Assembly: GCA_937958365.1 (NCBI GenBank)
Contig: CALFEW010000656.1
Coordinates: forward strand, 1-7,380
Source of the DNA: an uncultured Chloroflexota bacterium
GTDB taxonomy: Bacteria; Chloroflexota; Anaerolineae; Promineifilales; Promineifilaceae
Direction: 5' to 3'
DNA: 7,380 bases
The position numbers and the translations under genes are program-made. Shown piece after piece: positions 1 to 6,462 of this stretch. How positions within the stretch are numbered: the first letter of the stretch is position 1; the number at the start of each line of letters is the position of its first letter. The notes under the pieces are model-generated. The model saw only the letters and a program-made list of their open reading frames with translations, was not told where the DNA came from and ran no database searches.

Positions 1-1
1 A

Positions 2-565
2 TTGCAGCAGGGCGACTGCATCCTGTACGAGATGTATTACGCCTTCCCCCAAGATGATGACAGTTGGGAAGCGGCCAACGGGGCCGTCTACGACCTGAAT
101 TCCCACGCCTTGCGCCCGGATGGCTGGACCTCGGCCGATGCGGCGGGCTTGCCCATTTTGCCCGGACTGGTGCGCTACGACGAAGTGGCGTCCGGCGAAA
201 TTCGCCACGCCATCCGTTTTACCGCGCCGGAAACTCAGGCGGCCCACGTCTGGCCGGCCCGCCACGACGCCTCCAGTGAAACCAATCCCAACCTCCCTCC
301 CATGGGGCTGCGCCTGCGCCTGCGCGCCGACTACGACATCAGCGATTTTTCGCCCGAAATCCAGGTGCTTCTGCAAGCCTTTAAAACCTACGGCATCATC
401 CTGGCGGACAACGGTTCCCCCTGGTACATTTCCGGCGCGCCGGATGAACGTTGGGACAATGAAATTCTGCACCAAATAGATGTGATCACCGGGGCAGATT
501 TTGAAGTGGTGGATGTTACCTCGTTGATGATTGACCCGGATTCGGGTCAGGCACAACGGCCGTAG
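2..565 (+). CDS. Conserved protein of unknown function, 3' part (5' end outside window)
   Basis: The reading frame is already open at the window edge and ends at TAG 563-565, leaving 187 readable residues. TTG at position 2 is only the first possible start codon in view; the true start is almost certainly upstream. The segments that look conserved are LPGLVRYDEV (residues 53-62) followed by IRHAIRFT, VWPARHDAS (83-91), PPMGLRLRLRADYDIS (99-114), YGIILADNGSPWYISGAPD (130-148) and a closing FEVVDVTSL (167-175). I recall this pattern from uncharacterised, often secreted proteins of Chloroflexi and Actinobacteria, but I cannot attach a family name or an activity. Its richness in Trp, Tyr, Asp and Gly and the lack of hydrophobic segments fit a soluble, possibly extracellular beta-rich domain; this is inference. 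Any signal peptide would lie outside the window. The last four codons contain one copy of the ACGGCCGT palindrome. The 52-bp gap to the kinase leaves co-transcription open. Confidence 0.75.
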   Translation: MQQGDCILYEMYYAFPQDDDSWEAANGAVYDLNSHALRPDGWTSADAAGLPILPGLVRYDEVASGEIRHAIRFTAPETQAAHVWPARHDASSETNPNLPPMGLRLRLRADYDISDFSPEIQVLLQAFKTYGIILADNGSPWYISGAPDERWDNEILHQIDVITGADFEVVDVTSLMIDPDSGQAQRP

Positions 566-617
566 GCCGCCGCCAGACCGGGAAGTAATGTTTTTACCGA
601 CCCTCGGATAACCGTTC

Positions 618-2846
618 ATGTCCGAATTGAATGCGTCTGATTTAGCCAATATCTTGCGCCAGCAGGAAAGCCTGCGGGCGATCATCGAATCCATCAGCAG
701 CGAATTAGAGCTACGGCCGTTACTCACCCGTATTGTCCAACATGCGTGCGAACTCCTGAACGCCGATCGTGGCTCCATCGGCCTGGTGGATGCAGCGCAG
801 CAGCGCGTGCGCACCGAGGCGGTCTATAAAATGCCGCCCGACGAATTGGGCATGGAAATGCCGCCCGGCGTCGGCCTGGCGGGCACGGTGTTGGCTATGC
901 AAAAACCGCTCATCCTGAACCGCTATGGCGAATTGGACACCCCCTTGCAGCCGGAACTGGTGCAAGATGCGGTGATTGGCCTGCCCATCTTCTGGCGTGG
1001 CAAGATGATCGGTTTTTTTGGACTGGGCGCGGAGCCGCCGCGTGTGTTTGGGCAGCCAGATGTGGACCTGCTGACGCAGTTGGCGCGCCACGCGGCCATC
1101 GCCATCGAAAATGCCCGCCTCTTTGCCGCCGAAAAGCGGCGCGCCGCCCGACATATCACCCTAAACCGCATCGGCAAACTGATCGCCGCCTCGCTGGACC
1201 TGGATGAACTGCTGCAAACGGCCGTTGCCGCCATTGACGAAGAGCTGTCTTACGGCAACACGGCCGTTCTGCTCATAGACCGCGACGACCCCAATACGCT
1301 CGTCCTCACCGCCCGCAGCGGCGTCTACGCCGACAACATCCAGGGGCCTTACAGCCAGCCTAGAGACGCCGGCATCATCGGCGCGGCGGCGCAAACCCGC
1401 CGCCCCACTTTGATTCCCGACGTGCGCCGGGATGCGCGGTATATCCCCATCCCCGGCGTTCCTGACATTCGCTCAGAGCTGGCTCTGCCCATCGTCGGCG
1501 GCAAGCGGCTGCTGGGCGTGCTGAACATTGAGGCCACCCACCCGATTGACCACGACGAAGCCGCCGACCTGGAAATGGTGGCCGCTCAACTTGGCGTGGC
1601 TATCACCAACGCCTACTTGTTTGAAGAAACGCAGCGCAATCTGGCCGAAACCCAGCTCCTATACGAAACCAGCCGTCGGATCACCGCCTCGTTTGACGTG
1701 GACGACGTCCTGGAAGCCTATTTGCAGCACGTCGCCGTGCGCGGCAGTTACGTTTGCACCGTGGCGCTGTATGAATTTAACGAAGCCGATGAGCGAACGG
1801 CCGTGATCATCCGTGGAACCTGGTCGCCACAAGAAGGGCTGCGCCTGCTGCGCCATCGCCTGCCGTACCAACACGACGCCCTGGACCCGCTGCTGGATGC
1901 CGGGCAAACCGTGCGCATCCGCGACGTTCACACCGATCTTCGCTGTAGTGAAACTTTGCGCGCATTGCAGCAAGAGACCGGCCGCCCGGCGCTGGCGATG
2001 ATCCCGTTGATTGTGCAGCAACAGCGCATTGGCCTGGTGATCCTCAGTTACCCGGCCGTCTACGACTGGTCGGAAAGCGATTTGTGGCCGTATCAGGTGA
2101 CGGCCGCTCAGTTGGCCGTCGCCATTGATACCCGCCGCCAGCAGCTTTTGCTAGTGAAAAGCAGCCAGCAGGTAGCCGTGCTGCAAGAGCGGCAGCGGCT
2201 GGCCCGCGAACTGCACGACTCCGTGACCCAACTTATTTTCAGCATCACACTCATCGCCCAATCCATCGCGCCTGCCTGGACCCGCGACGCCGCCGAAGGG
2301 GCCAAACGGGTCAATCGCCTGCTGGAACTGAGCCAGAATGCCCTGGCGGAGATGCGGGCGCTGCTGTTTGAATTACGCTCGCCCGAAGAGCCGTTTATAT
2401 CAGTTTCCGGGATGCAGTTGTCGGGCGTGGCCTACCTGCGCCAGGAAGGGTTGGCGGCGGCGCTGCGGCGGCACGTGGATTCGCTGCGGCCAGACGGCCT
2501 GACGATTTCATTGGACACGGCCGTTTATCAACCGCAGCCCCTGGAAACGGAAGTGGCGCTGTTTCGCATTACCCAGGAAGCGCTGAATAACGTCGTCAAA
2601 CATGCGCGGGCAACGCAGGTCGCCATCCGCCTGGACGAGACAGAGCCGGGCATTTGCCTGGAAATTGCCGATAACGGGGTGGGATTTGTGCCGGGAAAAG
2701 ACAACGGCCGTTCCCTGAATGGTCTGGGGATGCACACCATGCGCGAACGGGCTGAAGCGTTAAACGGCCGTCTGGAAATCCATTCCGCGCCGGGAGCGGG
2801 AACGGCCGTGAAGGCCCTTCTGCCCCGAAAGGAGACGCAAATGTGA
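618..2846 (+). CDS. Soluble multi-GAF sensor histidine kinase, NarL/LiaS-type (HisKA_3 + HATPase_c)
   Basis: This 742-residue protein should autophosphorylate on His and pass the phosphate to the regulator encoded next. Three GAF-like segments come first: residues about 20-170 (ending RHAAIAIENARLF), about 180-335 (ending LGVAITNAYLF) and a more divergent one at about 345-505 (ending LAVAIDTRRQQ). Short helical linkers join them. HisKA_3 follows: ERQRLARELHDSVTQ at 524-538, with phosphoacceptor H533 and the DxxxQ motif (D534, Q538) that supports phosphatase activity in this family. HATPase_c carries an N box NNVVKHA (657-663), a G1 box DNGVGF (685-690) and a G2 box GLGMHTMRERAEALNG (702-717). 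No membrane segment or signal peptide is visible, so the kinase is probably cytoplasmic and senses a small ligand, redox state or light through GAF domains; the ligand cannot be told from sequence. ATG 618 is the first start and gives a natural N-terminus, though no strong Shine-Dalgarno precedes it. The stop overlaps the regulator's start. Confidence 0.93.
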   Translation: MSELNASDLANILRQQESLRAIIESISSELELRPLLTRIVQHACELLNADRGSIGLVDAAQQRVRTEAVYKMPPDELGMEMPPGVGLAGTVLAMQKPLILNRYGELDTPLQPELVQDAVIGLPIFWRGKMIGFFGLGAEPPRVFGQPDVDLLTQLARHAAIAIENARLFAAEKRRAARHITLNRIGKLIAASLDLDELLQTAVAAIDEELSYGNTAVLLIDRDDPNTLVLTARSGVYADNIQGPYSQPRDAGIIGAAAQTRRPTLIPDVRRDARYIPIPGVPDIRSELALPIVGGKRLLGVLNIEATHPIDHDEAADLEMVAAQLGVAITNAYLFEETQRNLAETQLLYETSRRITASFDVDDVLEAYLQHVAVRGSYVCTVALYEFNEADERTAVIIRGTWSPQEGLRLLRHRLPYQHDALDPLLDAGQTVRIRDVHTDLRCSETLRALQQETGRPALAMIPLIVQQQRIGLVILSYPAVYDWSESDLWPYQVTAAQLAVAIDTRRQQLLLVKSSQQVAVLQERQRLARELHDSVTQLIFSITLIAQSIAPAWTRDAAEGAKRVNRLLELSQNALAEMRALLFELRSPEEPFISVSGMQLSGVAYLRQEGLAAALRRHVDSLRPDGLTISLDTAVYQPQPLETEVALFRITQEALNNVVKHARATQVAIRLDETEPGICLEIADNGVGFVPGKDNGRSLNGLGMHTMRERAEALNGRLEIHSAPGAGTAVKALLPRKETQM
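2828..2834 (+). promoter_or_regulatory. Ribosome binding site of the response regulator, inside the kinase gene
   Basis: AAAGGAG lies within the last codons of the kinase gene. It is 8 nt before GTG 2843 and 11 nt before ATG 2846. The spacing slightly favours GTG, while codon preference favours ATG. Because the kinase stop TGA (2844-2846) overlaps both candidates, translational coupling is likely. Confidence 0.6.
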
Positions 2847-3487
2847 TGAACGAATCGCCGGTGAAAGTGATGATCGTGGACGATCATGCCATCGTCCGCG
2901 AAGGGCTGACCATGCTGCTCGGCGAAGAAAATGGCATTCAGATCGTCGGCGAAGCGCGCAACGGCGTGGATGCGCTGGCCCGCATGGACCAGGCGCAGCC
3001 CGACGTGGTGCTGATGGACCTGATGATGCCAGAAATGGATGGCATTGCCGCGACGGCCGTCATCCGGCAAAAATACCCCGCCTGCCAGGTGTTGGTACTC
3101 ACCAGCTTTGCCGACAATCAGCGCGTACCCGATGCCATCCAGGCCGGGGCCGTAGGCTACTTGCTGAAGGACATCCTCAAGGCGGACCTGCTGCGCGCCA
3201 TTTACGCTGCGGCCCGTGGCGAACCAACGCTGCACCCCGAAGCGCAGCGCCGGCTGATGCAGCAAGTCATCACCCCACGGTCGCCCACGCTGCTCAGCGC
3301 CCTGACCGACCGCGAGATGGACGTGCTGCGCCAGATCGCCCAGGGGCGCAGCAACAAAGAAATCGCCGCCAATCTGTACCTCACCGAAGGGACGGTGAAA
3401 GGGTACGTGTCGGCCATCTTGAGCAAGCTGCAAGTCGCCGACCGCACGCAGGCGGCGCTGTACGCCGTGAAACATGGCGTTGCCTAG
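2843..3487 (+). CDS. NarL/FixJ-family DNA-binding response regulator (REC + LuxR-type HTH)
   Basis: This transcription regulator is the partner of the upstream kinase. Counting from GTG 2843 it has 214 residues; from ATG 2846 it has 213. The receiver domain spans about residues 7-122: acidic pair D13-D14, phosphoacceptor D59 in VVLMDLMMPEMDG, switch residue T87 in VLVLTSF and K109 in GYLLKD. All catalytic positions are present, so phosphorylation should work. After a short linker the LuxR-type helix-turn-helix runs from about 154 to 210 (LTDREMDVLRQIAQGRSNKEI, then a recognition helix around TVKGYVSAILSKL). Length and layout are normal for the family. The stop/start overlap with the kinase makes a two-gene operon nearly certain. 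The target genes are unknown; autoregulation or control of neighbours is possible but not shown. Confidence 0.94.
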   Translation: MMNESPVKVMIVDDHAIVREGLTMLLGEENGIQIVGEARNGVDALARMDQAQPDVVLMDLMMPEMDGIAATAVIRQKYPACQVLVLTSFADNQRVPDAIQAGAVGYLLKDILKADLLRAIYAAARGEPTLHPEAQRRLMQQVITPRSPTLLSALTDREMDVLRQIAQGRSNKEIAANLYLTEGTVKGYVSAILSKLQVADRTQAALYAVKHGVA

Positions 3488-3520
3488 CGGCTGAACTCTC
3501 TCTGCCTCTAACTTTTGTCA

Positions 3521-3533
3521 GGTGGCTACCACC
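3521..3533 (+). terminator. Weak hairpin after the two-component operon, possible terminator
   Basis: GGTGG-CTA-CCACC is a perfect 5-bp stem with a 3-nt loop, 33 nt after the regulator's stop. It is followed by GCCTTTC rather than a clean T-run, so it is at best a weak intrinsic terminator. No better candidate is seen between this operon and the oxidoreductase gene. Confidence 0.25.
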
Positions 3534-3626
3534 GCCTTTCGTCAAGCGAATTCCTGACTCCTGACGGCTGTGTATACGGCCGTTTCCCGCTATCATGCCA
3601 ACATCAAATTCAGACATGGCTCAAAA

Positions 3627-3640
3627 GTAGCCGCGGCTAC
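3627..3640. promoter_or_regulatory. Perfect 14-bp palindrome upstream of the FAD oxidoreductase, candidate operator
   Basis: GTAGCCGCGGCTAC is a perfect 14-bp inverted repeat with no central gap. It lies in the spacer 73 bp before ATG 3714 and is flanked by A-rich sequence (AAAA before, AAGAGAAG after). A perfect dyad of this length between a regulator operon and an enzyme gene is what a dimeric repressor or activator site looks like. It could also form a cruciform or a short RNA hairpin. No confident -35/-10 pair was found beside it, and the binding protein is unknown. Confidence 0.35.
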
Positions 3641-3699
3641 AAGAGAAGATTTGCCAGGATGATTTTACAGAGAATGAACCATGCCCAAATTTACAACTC

Positions 3700-3705
3700 A
3701 AGGAG
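3700..3705 (+). promoter_or_regulatory. Ribosome binding site fixing the oxidoreductase start
   Basis: AAGGAG sits 8 nt before ATG 3714, which is ideal spacing. It sets the start there and not at the in-frame ATG 3681, which would place this sequence inside the coding region. Confidence 0.8.
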
Positions 3706-3713
3706 TATCAACC

Positions 3714-5141
3714 ATGACTATTTTCCCCGAATCCCTGACCCGCCAATCCACCATCTCTACGGAAACCTTAGCCCGGCAGCTAAACGGCCGTCTCATCCAA
3801 CCCGGCGACGACGAATACGACGCCGCCCGCGCCGTCTGGAACGGCATGATTGACCGCTATCCGGCCCTGATTGTCCGCGCCGCCAACGTGGATGATGTGG
3901 TAACGGCCGTCACCTTCGCCCGCGCCCACAACCTGCTGCTGTCGGTGCGCGGCGGCGGCCATCAAGTCGCCGGACACGCCACCAACGACGGCGGGCTGGT
4001 GTTGGACCTGTCCCAAATGCGCCAGGTCACAGTGGATCCCCAGGCCAGAATCGCCCATGTGCAGGGCGGGGCCACCATTGGCGATGTTGACCAGGCGACG
4101 CAGCAGTTCGGGCTGGTCACGCCACTGGGCGTCGTTACTGAAACCGGCATCGCCGGGCTGACGTTGGGCGGCGGCTTCGGCCATCTGCGCAACAAGTATG
4201 GCCTGAGCCTCGACAACGTCGTCGAGGCAGAAGTGGTGTTGGCCGACGGCCGTGTCGTCATCGCCAACGCCGGGGAACACGCCGATTTGTTCTGGGGTTT
4301 GCGCGGCGGCGGGGGCAACTTCGGCGTCGTGACCCGCTTCACCTATCGGTTACACGAAATTGGCACGGGGGTATATGCTACGGCCGTTTTCCACGACGGC
4401 CGTCACGCCGAAGAAATCATGCGCTTCTTCCGCGACTATACCCTCGCCGCCCCCGATGAAATCAGCCTGCTGGCCGCCATCGGCGTCTTTCCGCCCGGCG
4501 TGGCCCATTTCCCGGCCGAACTGCACGGGCAGCCCTTCGTGCTGCTCATCGGCGCATATGCCGGCGACCCGGCCCACGGCGAGCAGGTGATGGCCCCTCT
4601 GCGCTCTTTTCGACGGCCGTTACTGGATTTCAGCGGCGTCATGCCTTACCTGGAGCTGCAAAAATTCTTCGACGAGGATTATCCGGCCGGGGAACTGCGT
4701 TATTACTGGAAATCGCTCAACCTGACCGACCTGAGCGACCAGGCCATCGGCGTGCTGGTGGAACACGCCCGCCGCCAGCCATCGGTGTTGAGTACCACCG
4801 ACGTCTGGCACATCGGCGGCGCAGTGCCGCGCGTGGCTGAAGAGGAAACGGCTTTCCACGGCCGTCACGTCAACTTTCTGGTCAATCCCGAAGCCAACTG
4901 GGAGGATCCAGCCGACGATGCCGCGAATATGCGCTGGGCGTGGGCGATGCTGGAAGGGTTACGGCCGTTTTCCGACGGCAGCCGCTACCTCAACTTTGCC
5001 GGTTTCCAGGAAGAAGGCGACGCCATGATGCAGGACGCTTTTGCCGCCAAATACCAACGTCTGGCCGAACTCAAGGCCAGGTATGACCCGACCAACCTGT
5101 TCCGCCTGAACCAAAACATCAAACCGACCCACCCGCTATGA
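3714..5141 (+). CDS. FAD-binding oxidoreductase, berberine-bridge-enzyme / 6-hydroxynicotine-oxidase-like
   Basis: This 475-residue flavoprotein belongs to the VAO/PCMH family with a BBE C-terminus. Members oxidise alcohols, amines or sugars with O2 or another acceptor; the substrate here is unknown. The FAD-binding domain spans about residues 45-225. It includes RGGGHQVAGHATNDGG (79-94), where H83 aligns with the histidine that carries covalent FAD in 6-hydroxy-D-nicotine oxidase and BBE. GLTLGGGFG (148-156), YGLSLDNVV (162-170) and LFWGLRGGGGNFGVVT (192-207) follow. The substrate-binding middle part is followed by the BBE segment at about 430-470, ending YDPTNLFRLNQNI. The protein contains no cysteine, so the second, cysteinyl FAD bond of bicovalent relatives (expected near residues 141-142) cannot form. 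No signal peptide is seen, so it is probably cytoplasmic. It stands alone between two spacers, and a 14-bp palindrome upstream may regulate it. Six ACGGCCGT... and further copies, eight in all, fall inside the gene. Confidence 0.92.
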   Translation: MTIFPESLTRQSTISTETLARQLNGRLIQPGDDEYDAARAVWNGMIDRYPALIVRAANVDDVVTAVTFARAHNLLLSVRGGGHQVAGHATNDGGLVLDLSQMRQVTVDPQARIAHVQGGATIGDVDQATQQFGLVTPLGVVTETGIAGLTLGGGFGHLRNKYGLSLDNVVEAEVVLADGRVVIANAGEHADLFWGLRGGGGNFGVVTRFTYRLHEIGTGVYATAVFHDGRHAEEIMRFFRDYTLAAPDEISLLAAIGVFPPGVAHFPAELHGQPFVLLIGAYAGDPAHGEQVMAPLRSFRRPLLDFSGVMPYLELQKFFDEDYPAGELRYYWKSLNLTDLSDQAIGVLVEHARRQPSVLSTTDVWHIGGAVPRVAEEETAFHGRHVNFLVNPEANWEDPADDAANMRWAWAMLEGLRPFSDGSRYLNFAGFQEEGDAMMQDAFAAKYQRLAELKARYDPTNLFRLNQNIKPTHPL

Positions 5142-5184
5142 CACAAAGGCGCGAACTGGCGGCAAGCCTGGGTTTGTTTTATCA

Positions 5185-5224
5185 TTGGGCGCGCTGCCTG
5201 CTGACAAAGCGCCCAAAAGCAGGC
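5185..5224 (+). other. Two overlapping, mutually exclusive hairpins after the oxidoreductase gene
   Basis: TTGGGCGC (5185-5192) pairs perfectly with GCGCCCAA (5209-5216) across a 16-nt loop. GCCTGCT (5196-5202) pairs perfectly with AGCAGGC (5218-5224) across a 15-nt loop. The arms interleave, so only one stem can form at a time unless a pseudoknot forms. No T-run follows, so this is not a standard intrinsic terminator. It begins 44 nt after the stop codon and may end or protect the transcript. Both stems may also be chance. Confidence 0.3.
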
Positions 5225-5246
5225 CGAGGACACGAATAGATGAATG

Positions 5247-5336
5247 GGACGCGGATAAACGCCGACCAAGCGGATTTTCGCGGTTAAAGTGGTAAAAATC
5301 CGTGTCTATCCGCCGCATCCGTGAAAATCCGCGTCC
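5247..5336. repeat. Intergenic imperfect inverted-repeat element of the 'atccgtgtctatccg' type
   Basis: The outer arms GGACGCGGAT (5247-5256) and ATCCGCGTCC (5327-5336) are perfect reverse complements. Internally, GCGGATTTTCGCGG (5270-5283) matches the reverse complement of 5319-5332 at 13 of 14 positions, and ATCCG recurs several times. Strings like ATCCGTGTCTATCCG are familiar to me as dispersed intergenic repeats in genomes of environmental bacteria, including Chloroflexi. The whole piece fits between two genes and encodes nothing convincing. It is probably a copy of a dispersed repeat, perhaps a degenerate non-autonomous mobile sequence. Whether other copies exist in this genome cannot be seen here. 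Confidence 0.55.
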
Positions 5337-5374
5337 TATGTTTTTATAGCCAACGTAGTGCGCTCAAATCTGCT

Positions 5375-6262
5375 ATGACACGAAAAATTGCCCTGATCAC
5401 CGAATTGGCAGAACCAGAACTCAGCCGGAGCGATGAGCTGCTGGTTGCGCCGCTCCATGCGCTGGGCTGGCAGGCCACGGCCGTACCCTGGGACGCCCCC
5501 AACGTAGATTGGCAAAGCTTTGATGCGCTGGTCCTGCGTTCTTGCTGGCTTTACCACCAGCAGCCCGACCGGTTTAAAGCGTGGATCGCCTGGTTGGCGC
5601 AGCAAAACGCCCCTTTATGGAACACGGCGCCGGTTGTCACCTGGAACATGGACAAACTTTACCTGCGCGATTTGGCAGAGCGCGGGGTGGCTGTGCCGCC
5701 GACTCTCTGGCTGGAATCGGGGACAACGGCCGTTCTGTCGGCCATCTTAGAGCAACAACAATGGCCGCAGGCAGTGGTTAAGCCATGTATCAGCGCCTCG
5801 GCGCATAATACCTGGCAGCTTTCGCGGCCGGAAGCGGCGCAACAACAAACCCGGTTCCAAAGGATGCTGCACGAACAGGGGCTGTTGGTGCAGCAGTTTT
5901 TGCCGGAAATTGCCGCCGGGGAATGGTCTTTGATTTTCTTTGGCGGTGAATACAGCCACGGGGTGCTTAAAAAGCCCGCGACGCACAGCATCTATGTGCA
6001 GGAACATTTGGGCGGCTGCGCTCAGGCAGCCATACCGCCGGAAACTCTGGTGGAACAGGCCCGCTTTGTCATTGAGCAGGCAATGGCGATTACCGACACG
6101 GCCGTTCCCCCTGTGTATGCGCGGGTAGATGGCGTGGTGGTGAACGGCCGTTTCACCCTCATGGAACTAGAACTCATCGAGCCAGACCTCTTCCTCCAAG
6201 ACCATCCCACGGCCGCCGCCCATTTTGCGGCGGTCATCGCCAAAGCCAGGCACGGCGCATAA
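5375..6262 (+). CDS. ATP-grasp domain protein, RimK / DcsG-like ligase family
   Basis: This 295-residue protein is probably an ATP-dependent carboxylate-amine (or similar) ligase; the substrates are unknown. An N-terminal Rossmann-like part (about 1-90) holds VLRSCWLYH (53-61), typical of this subfamily. The ATP-grasp part follows: NMDKLYLRDL (91-100), the nucleotide-binding lysine in VVKP (K136), QQFLPEIAAGEWSLIFFGG (173-191), KK (199-200) before a VQEHLGG stretch (208-214), and YARVDG (248-253). It ends in MELELIEPDLFL (263-274), whose acidic residues E264, E266 and E269 should bind Mg-ATP. The relatives I recall are annotated as glutathione-synthase/RimK-type ligases or DcsG-like (cycloserine pathway) proteins; no cycloserine genes are near. 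ATG 5375 is preferred because GTG 5321, though in frame, lies inside the intergenic repeat and would add 18 unconserved-looking residues. No good Shine-Dalgarno precedes either start. The gene appears to be transcribed alone. Confidence 0.85.
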   Translation: MTRKIALITELAEPELSRSDELLVAPLHALGWQATAVPWDAPNVDWQSFDALVLRSCWLYHQQPDRFKAWIAWLAQQNAPLWNTAPVVTWNMDKLYLRDLAERGVAVPPTLWLESGTTAVLSAILEQQQWPQAVVKPCISASAHNTWQLSRPEAAQQQTRFQRMLHEQGLLVQQFLPEIAAGEWSLIFFGGEYSHGVLKKPATHSIYVQEHLGGCAQAAIPPETLVEQARFVIEQAMAITDTAVPPVYARVDGVVVNGRFTLMELELIEPDLFLQDHPTAAAHFAAVIAKARHGA

Positions 6263-6303
6263 GCGTTTGGCAAACTTGCTTGACGATAATTAGGCAAACG
6301 CCT
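6263..6303. repeat. Cluster of small inverted and direct repeats after the ATP-grasp gene
   Basis: GCGTTTG (6263-6269) and CAAACGC (6295-6301) are inverted copies. GTTTG-G-CAAAC (6265-6275) is an odd palindrome. AGGC-AAAC-GCCT (6292-6303) is a 4-bp hairpin. GGCAAAC occurs twice (6269-6275 and 6293/6294-6299). It starts directly after the TAA stop and ends 7 bp before a candidate extended -10 box, so it could mark the end of one transcript, an operator for the next gene, or both. No T-run follows. Confidence 0.35.
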
Positions 6304-6310
6304 ACCACAC

Positions 6311-6319
6311 TGTTATACT
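6311..6319 (+). promoter_or_regulatory. Candidate extended -10 promoter for the nitronate monooxygenase-like gene
   Basis: TGTTATACT fits the extended -10 pattern TGnTATAAT with one mismatch, in a locally AT-rich patch. A TTGACG at 6280-6285 is too far away (28 nt) to be its -35 element. Transcription would start near 6326, leaving a leader of roughly 137 nt, pyrimidine-rich at about 6354-6412, in which I see no recognisable riboswitch. Confidence 0.35.
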
Positions 6320-6462
6320 TTTATCATCTCCAAAAAGCTGAAAGCAGATAGGCTTCACCTCCCATCCTCTTTTGTCTTCTGGACCGCATCCTCACCGCTC
6401 CCACTTCCAGTTCAAACCATTGTTGCATCATTTCCCGGCTCGACGCCAAAGGCAAACAATCC

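Noticed and set aside
2528..3475. 315-codon open frame on the - strand opposite the kinase and regulator genes
   Set aside because: Both genes on the + strand show complete family motifs. The antisense product shows no recognisable domain and is a typical GC-rich shadow frame.
3681..3713. Earlier in-frame ATG of the oxidoreductase
   Set aside because: A strong AAGGAG lies inside this stretch, 8 nt before ATG 3714, so the later start is better supported.
3515..3853. 112-codon open frame on the + strand spanning the spacer
   Set aside because: It overlaps the oxidoreductase gene in another frame, its protein is Arg/Pro-rich low-complexity toward the end, and it has no convincing ribosome binding site.
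5321..5374. Earlier in-frame GTG start of the ATP-grasp gene
   Set aside because: It falls within the intergenic repeat and would add 18 residues before the natural MTRKIALITE beginning.
6280..6319. TTGACG with TATACT as a classic -35/-10 promoter
   Set aside because: The spacer is 28 nt, far above the usual 16-18; only the extended -10 element is kept as a candidate.
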